A model generated the notes under the pieces. It had not been told where the DNA came from. It searched no databases and saw only the letters and a list, made by a program, of their open reading frames with translations. A program made the translations under genes and the position numbers. A stretch of 64,000 nt of DNA from Siphonodentalium dalli (Eukaryota; Mollusca; Scaphopoda; Gadilida; Siphonodentaliidae): contig CP136061.1 in NCBI GenBank assembly GCA_032622095.1, positions 237,816,609 through 237,880,608 of the forward strand. Direction: 5' to 3'. This document shows, piece after piece, positions 58,138 to 64,000 of the stretch (its first letter is position 1; each line of letters opens with the position of its first letter).

Positions 58138-58502
58138 GTATATACTTGGTCACCATAACAGTTTCAGGAGCCGTGTGTGTTATACTCACGATAGTGATTC
58201 TTGATCTGTATTACACAGACCAGCATGACAACGAAGTCCCAGGCTGGTTGGATAAACTCGCAAAATTCATCAACGTTGTCATGTGTAAATCGTGCAAGAA
58301 GAAAGGTGGCACGGGGAATTCAATTGATCATTCAGACCAGGTTCCTGAAAAACCAGAAAAGGGCAATATGGACGCAAACAACGGAAAGCTGACATGGAAG
58401 GCGATTGCAATTACATTTGATATGTTCTGTTTCCGCTTTATGATGCTGGGCACCATCATCCTAATGTTAGTTGTCGTCATCAGGCTTAAAACCGGATCGT
58501 AA
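58138..58502 (+). CDS. Receptor exon 7: M3, cytoplasmic loop, M4 and stop
   Basis: After acceptor TTTCCTTGTAG the exon completes the split Ser codon and encodes residues 300-419. M3 is near YLVTITVSGAVCVILTIVIL. The intracellular loop is short (about 70 residues) and includes a basic MCKSCKKK stretch and an acidic linker. M4 is FCFRFMMLGTIILMLVVVI, followed by RLKTGS and TAA. A short M3-M4 loop is common in invertebrate non-alpha subunits. Candidate poly(A) signals follow at 58649 and 58710. Confidence 0.96.
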
Positions 58503-58648
58503 ATACATGTGAAATTCACATTGTGAATAACAAGTTGTGTTGGGAATTGAATCTAACTGAACATGCACAGAATTTATTATTGTTCAGGATGATTTTTGTT
58601 ATATATATATATGCATTGGTTGCAATGTATGTCAGATCAAGGAAATTA

Positions 58649-58715
58649 AATAAATTTATGTAATGAAAAAAACCACGTGTGGCAACTTCTTGTGAATGAT
58701 ATAATAACGAATAAA
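58649..58715 (+). terminator. Candidate polyadenylation signals of the receptor gene
   Basis: AATAAA occurs at 58649-58654 and 58710-58715, about 150 and 210 bp after the stop codon. A short 3' UTR ending near 58670-58740 is plausible. In sequence this AT-rich the motif also occurs by chance. Confidence 0.45.
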
Positions 58716-58719
58716 ATAC

Positions 58720-61247
58720 AATCAATGCCCAATAGTTTTGTTACACCACTGCATGGTGATACCTTACCAATAAATGTAAACAAGGTTATTGTTGTCCTCT
58801 TTAAAGGATATGCATGATCATGTTTTAGAAAGTAATTGGATGTAATTAAATGAATTACATGGACATTTGTCCAAGTAATTAATTATTTTCAATTACTTGT
58901 ATTTGAGAAATGGCACAATTACATAATACTCGAGGAAAAGTAATTAATTACAGTGAATTACAATTACAAATTTCAATTACCCCATCCCTGGTTGTAATGG
59001 AGGTTGCCATATAATTTTGATAGTAATGTGGTAAAATCAGAACGTAACAACTTGTTGACTTATTAAATGCACGCATAGCTTTGGTCCCAGAATATTTCTG
59101 TATATAGCCTGCATTAATATAGTTACATTGGTGATGCCTGCCATATAATAGAACTAGGAGAAAAAAATGCTATATATAATGCACTAAGATGTGGAACTTC
59201 CTGCGAGAAAAGAGTCGATCGATTATTACGGTGCAGCTCAAAACAAATACATGCGGGCCGCCCAAAACTAATCGTATGAATTTGACAACATAACATCGTA
59301 TTAAAAGTTTGCGAGCCGATCACTTCGACACAGCTACGTTTTTGAGATTCCCTTCTCAATAAATCATATAGAACAAATATGATATTATCCTGTATAGTAT
59401 GTAGCTTTGTTAATTGTGCGAGCCTTTTATTAAATTTATAACATTGATGTCTCCCAGGTGAATACCTTTGTATACGTCTTAATTTTATTATTGGATATCT
59501 GACCAAGGAAGCAATTATTGCTGGAGGACATTCAGTATCGCCTGATGCGAATACACAATTCTATTGGTCCATCAAAACTACAAACCCTACAATCTCACCT
59601 GATACGAATACGCCATTCAAAGCTCTCAACACTACAGTATATATACACGCTGACAGGAGTCCTTATTCTGTTATGTACTCGATTGTGCGTGTATGTATGG
59701 GGCGAGTATTTATATAGCCCGTATGTTTTGACTAAATTCTGTTTATTGGTCAACTGCCAATTGGATCATGCGTGCTATACTCCGATAAAACACGCCATAA
59801 CATGAACCGACGTCACAACTTAATACTTCCTATACCAAATACCTAAGTTCCATTTGGAAATGTTCAAATAATAAGTTTTAAAAAACGCCGGACCATAAGA
59901 ACTGCAGTCTCAAACTTTCCAATTAAATGTAATTCCCCTAAAAATTCATGCAGCATTAGATATGAGCAGAACGAATTTAACTAACTCCTTTCTTACTGTA
60001 AAATCACTTCTACAATCCACCAGCGTCTACCATATTGACAAATCACCTTATTGACAGAATTGAATTATTTAAAAATTTTGTTTAATACAATTAATACAAT
60101 GTATAACACAATTCTTTTTATACGAGTTATTGATCAATGTGTAAAGGCAAAAAATGTTTAAGAGTTGTATATAAGCTTGAAATCTGACGTTTAATTTCTG
60201 TCAATTATTTACGCATATCGGGATGTTGAGTGTTAGTCGTTCTACCATTTCTTGCAAAACTGGCATCGTTTGGACGAAACGTATCACTGATGAATCGATC
60301 TCCGTCACTTTTATTATGTGATCCACAGTGACGTGAAGATAATAAAGCTAATATTCATGAGTAATCACTATAGTGACGATGATAGTTAAGCATGATATGA
60401 CAGGTACCACTTATATTAATTTTGCCACCCTATTGGCAGCCATATTCTATTTTAAGGGCCATATTTGGCTAAAATGACTTCCTTTTAGTCTATATAATAT
60501 ATATTTCCATCTCTTCTATTGTGTTTGTTAACACGTTTTTGGTAGAATAGATAAATTATTGCGTTTACTTTTCTTGAGAAATAATGCAAAATCTAACAGG
60601 AACAACTTTGGCGTTCTCTGTTTTACGATTATCGGCGGCCATTTTGACAGCCATGTTGTAATGGTGTCGACATGGTGTAATATTTGTATACCTGGAAACA
60701 GCAAAGTGTATAATATTTTGGACGCCATCTTCAATCCAGTTTTTCCAAAGGCTGGTTTTTGGAAGTGTTTCCCCCCCCCCCCCCGATACTTGCGCACAGG
60801 ATGACCCCAAAATATCCCCATTGCAACACACTTCTTGGCCCTACGCTCCAAAGAACAGAATACGACCATCGCAAAAAATAATCGGCCGTTAAGAAAAAAA
60901 TCGTGTTAAAATCTCAAATGTATTTCCCAAAGCGGATTTTAGCCGATTTTGGATATGTTATTTTTTATGTACTTTTTTAGAAGCAAAAATATCGTTTTAT
61001 ACTCACTTGCCATATCACAGCTTGTATTTGCTGAACGGGTAATAGTTTTTGTGAAAGAATACTAAATTTCTTAATTATTTGAAAATTCAGTCCGAGCACA
61101 TATTTACAGTGAATGAGGAAATTTTCAAGGTCAATTTCTTATTTTTTGTTATACATTTGCCTTCTGCAATGTTTTTTGTTTTCCGGTTGAGGTCCCCTGA
61201 CTCTTAACCAGCGTATAAACTATAGTATATGATAATCACCAGTCGTG
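58720..61247. other. Intergenic, no gene seen
   Basis: Downstream of the receptor gene. An imperfect duplication at about 59525-59640 (CCTGATGCGAATACACAATT and CCTGATACGAATACGCCATT) is visible, as is a C-run at 60770-60784. The minus-strand frame at 59123-59506 has no recognised motif. Confidence 0.5.
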
Positions 61248-61715
61248 TTAAAGGTATTCAATCCGATCAGGTGGTCTTCATCAATATACAACAACAACAA
61301 CATTTCTTCAAAATACTCATTAATTATCAGAATCGATTAATTGCAACAAAATGTTGCTAACGAATGTTTACTATGGTATAAAATTTCCAAAAACGTGTTA
61401 TTTATCAACATTTTGTTCAACAAAATATGGCCGTATTATCACTTGAGTATCATGAAATTTGGTCGTATTACCACTTGATTTTAGAGTTATCCATCTTCAT
61501 CCGCAATTTGTCCGAGACCGTCGGTTTGACAAATATGTTTTCTGGGCCACAAATAATTGCACATCTCGAGAAATAACAAACTTCATAAAATCGATATCTG
61601 ATCACTCTGAGCTTTGGTGGGTGGGTTCCTCGACTCGAATCAAATATCCCCCCCCCCCCCCCGAAGCCAAAGAAATAGTAATTTAGGAGCGTTTATTCTG
61701 ATAATGCATCGTTAA
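61248..61715 (+). mobile_element. TACTCAATCCGA MITE, copy 5
   Basis: TTAAAGGTATTCAATCCGATC start and GATAATGCATCGTTAA end, with interior GATTTTAGAGTTATCCATCT and ACTCGAATCAAATA plus a C-run at 61647-61662. Intergenic. Confidence 0.85.
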
Positions 61716-62349
61716 TATGTGACGTTGTTTAAGCGACAAACTGAACCTAGTATAATCGGTTGCTTCTTTCGTGTTCCTGGAATCAAAATGAGTTGATTAA
61801 GTTATGGATATATATGTGTAAATACAACATAATGCCAGTTATACTCTCAGCGGTGCCCGGGCGGCGGCATATCATATTAAGCAGCAGGGTACAATGTCTA
61901 TAGCAGCAAGTTTGACCAACGAAGAACACATACTAGTAGGACAGCATATTGCAATGCCCTTTATTTAACCGACTTCGGTCGAGGGGTATAATTGCATGGA
62001 AGCCCTCCCTGCACATGGCATCTATGACCCTTATAAATAAATCACCCTGGTAAAGTCAATGAAAACCAATGTAAATCGCGGTTGCATGGGTTTACTGGGA
62101 TGAATTGCGAGAATATAAGTATGTAGGGTCCTGTGAGTTCCTGTGTTAACACCACGGTTTGTTACTTTTCTGTTTAGCGTTATTCATGGTTGTAAGAACA
62201 AATAGGGGTAAATATATAGAACGACACAAGCGAAGACATTTTCTGTTAAAGGCACGGGCGGCGTTCGTTGCAGAAATATTCATATTTGTTCAATTCGCCA
62301 TAAACAGAAGGAATATTAAAATATTTATAGTTTTGTTCATATGCCAAAC
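61716..62349. other. Intergenic, no gene seen
   Basis: No recognised gene, RNA or repeat. The frame at 62159-62353 (+) is unrecognised. Confidence 0.45.
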
Positions 62350-62770
62350 ATAATCAGCGCGTAAATAGTCCAGACGTACGATGGTGTACGTACATGTAAA
62401 CAAGAACCTGCTCGTGCACATGTTACAGAAGTTTTGCTGCTGTTTACATAACACAGCGCAATTCTATTGGTTAATCACACACAAATGATATAAACGCTCT
62501 TTATTATTTCCATATCAGGAAAACAGTAACAAATAACGCTCTTTATGTTTACCGTATCCGGATCTAAAGTTCTGTAACGTTTTTATGCTTTTGTTTACAT
62601 AACAAAGGAAAAACATTTGACAATAACATACTGTTTATGCCATATTTCTGATTGGTATAAGAACAAAAGTCTGTCTATATTTTACTATTCTTTCTGTTTG
62701 TGGCGGTTTTTGACGGAGCTGTGTATTTTAACAGCATACCCACCGCCAACGCCGCCCGTATCTTTAAAAT
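62350..62770 (+). repeat. Interspersed repeat S, copy 2
   Basis: CGCGTAAATAGTCCAG, GTTTACATAACA (twice), TGACAATAACATACTG, TTGGTATAAGAACAAAA, GGCGGTTTTTGACGG and CCACCGCCAACGCC in the same order as 55440-55860. The two copies are well diverged. Confidence 0.65.
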
Positions 62771-63279
62771 TGACGTCGACAGTGACGTTGTTGGCGTAAT
62801 AGGTTTGTATTGTTCAAGAACAATACATATTTTTTATTGAACGTTTCAATTCTTCTGTATTTTGCTGTATTTCGCACAAATAAGCCATTGGGTGTGCAAT
62901 AATAATAATTATTAATTATTTTCTTGTGTGGAAACGGTTCATTGCGTTCCATGCTATAATATGCATTTTTTATCATGCTGCACTCATACATTTCTTCCTT
63001 GTATATACGCATGTTGATGGTATTTATATATTATGTGTTGATGGGGAAAGACCATTTTAGCGACCGTCTTCAGAATGGTTACAAATTTATAGGTGGGCCT
63101 AAACGATGTGATGTCCTTTGCATTGCACAGTAGCTTTCCTCTCACACACCGATGAAAACGAAAGTCTTTTATGTCGGATATCAGAACTGTTTCCATACTT
63201 TAAAGCGATGTGTAGTTTGATACACTTGAATACCATAGTAGGTTTACGACGTGTGAAAATGCAATCCAATGGTTATTGT
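62771..63279. other. Intergenic, no gene seen
   Basis: No recognised gene or repeat. Short frames on both strands have no motif. Confidence 0.45.
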
Positions 63280-64000
63280 AAAATTCCATTCTGCATCCTT
63301 TTAATTGAATTTGGCATGCCTCATAAGGTACTGGTAAAGCCAGAATAGAACATAACTGGGTTGTCAGTTAATTAAGTAACATGGCTAATTACAAGTGAGA
63401 CACAATTTGCTACCTTTCCATTACAGCAGATAATAATGTTCTGGATATATGCGAAAAATCAACTTTTTACCAAATTTGGTTGCCATTTTACAAGCGATCT
63501 TGAGTAATTTTGTCTAAACATACATCAGTGTGACACATTGAAGACAGATCGAAACAATACACACATTTGATATTACAGATAGTTTCATTTTACTTGAAAA
63601 ATTGTTCTAAACCTGAAAAGTTATTTTTTTCCGATTTTGATGTCAAGTTTGTGATACAAAAAAAATCCAACATTTCTGGTAATGTCAGTGGTTAAAATAG
63701 TAACAATTAACCAAAGTGCATCAGAAATTTTAGTATTCAATGTATATAAGACAGAATAGCCATAGTTCTTCAACCACAAGTTCTTTTAGCGATTGCATGG
63801 CACGCTGGAGCAATATCCACCATTTTCCCTAGTTTGGCCGCCATTTTGGCATCTATTGAGTTGGAATATTCATACGTAATCGTACGCCGCACTTACAATG
63901 CACAGTTCTGTCCATTTCTTGTTCAAATATGACTAGAATCCCAACGGTGATATTTGGTGACATTTTATTCCGCGTTCTGTAAAATCGACTTGTTGAGGGA
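63280..64000 (+). repeat. Long interspersed repeat R, copy 3 (cut by window end)
   Basis: Begins near AATTTGGCATGCCTCATAAG, continues through GATCTTGAGTAATTTTGTCT and TTTCTGGTAATGTCAGTGGT to CGCGTTCTGTAAAATCGACT at the window end. It matches 8835-9620 inverted and 11277-11990 direct. The element continues past the window. Confidence 0.75.

Larger units (their letters stand above)
23444..58502 (+). other. nAChR-like Cys-loop receptor subunit gene (7 coding exons)
   Basis: Gene span. The predicted product is one subunit of a pentameric ligand-gated channel in the plasma membrane. The exons join in matching phases (1, 0, 0, 2, 0, 1) to give 1260 nt, 419 residues plus stop. Features by residue: signal peptide 1-25, Cys-loop 156-170 with 13 residues between cysteines, loop-B Trp 177, M1 about 238-257, M2 about 266-286 (GEK at the inner mouth, Leu at 9'), M3 about 300-323, a short M3-M4 loop and M4 about 395-413. 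Exon sizes of 45 and 110 bp in the N-terminal half are those of classic nAChR genes. Loop C has no Cys-Cys pair, so it is not an alpha-type subunit. Ligand and partners cannot be read from sequence, and an accessory or chemosensory-type receptor is possible. Confidence 0.93.

Noticed and set aside
59123-59506. 127-codon minus-strand frame downstream of the receptor
   Set aside because: No motif recognised and no coding-like neighbours. Chance frame is more likely in this stretch.

Overview
The window is animal nuclear DNA: AT-rich, intron-rich and packed with transposable elements. A mollusc or other lophotrochozoan is the best guess. The gene carried is of the kind expanded in molluscs, and Helentrons, DIRS elements, many TTAA-ended MITEs and long minisatellites are all at home in such genomes. 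That guess is inference from content, not a match to a named species.

The main result is one complete gene on the + strand, spread over about 35 kb (23444-58502): a nicotinic-acetylcholine-receptor-like Cys-loop ligand-gated ion channel subunit. Seven coding exons can be read: 23444-23492, 28212-28372, 33471-33515, 45627-45736, 48665-48776, 54869-55286 and 58138-58502. Their splice phases all agree, they sum to 1260 nt (419 residues plus stop), and the 45-bp exon followed by a 110-bp exon is the classic nAChR gene layout. The protein shows a signal peptide, a Cys-loop with exactly 13 residues between the cysteines (split across two exons), four membrane segments, a GEK cation-type M2 entrance and no vicinal cysteine pair in loop C. 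A second, apparently orphan exon of the same superfamily lies on the - strand at about 10828-10950, so the locus may once have been a divergent cluster.

Layout. 1-6.7 kb: remnants of a Helentron (PIF1 helicase plus endonuclease, - strand) with a LINE nested in it, then a LINE reverse transcriptase remnant split by a TTAA MITE. 7-13.7 kb: MITEs, a 0.7-0.9 kb interspersed repeat in inverted pairs, a degenerate minisatellite and the orphan receptor exon. 13.7-15.5 kb: a broken MULE-like transposase gene with a SWIM-type finger (- strand). 15.5-23.4 kb: a foldback element made of TACACA/TGTGTA words, a PIF/Harbinger-like element and several MITEs, ending in the putative promoter. 23.4-58.7 kb: the receptor gene. 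Its introns hold an ATC-type array, hairpins, a LINE remnant, a 47-bp minisatellite in two tandem blocks (34.4-40.8 kb), a DIRS-like retroelement with inverted terminal repeats (41.7-45.55 kb, antisense), a foldback element built of GATATC palindromes (46.3-47.1 kb) and more MITEs. 58.7-64 kb: intergenic repeats.

The most unusual signal is a roughly 67-bp near-perfect palindrome module that occurs twice inside each of four 390-400 bp TTAA-ended MITEs, and again inside an element with unrelated termini and in a degenerate stand-alone copy.
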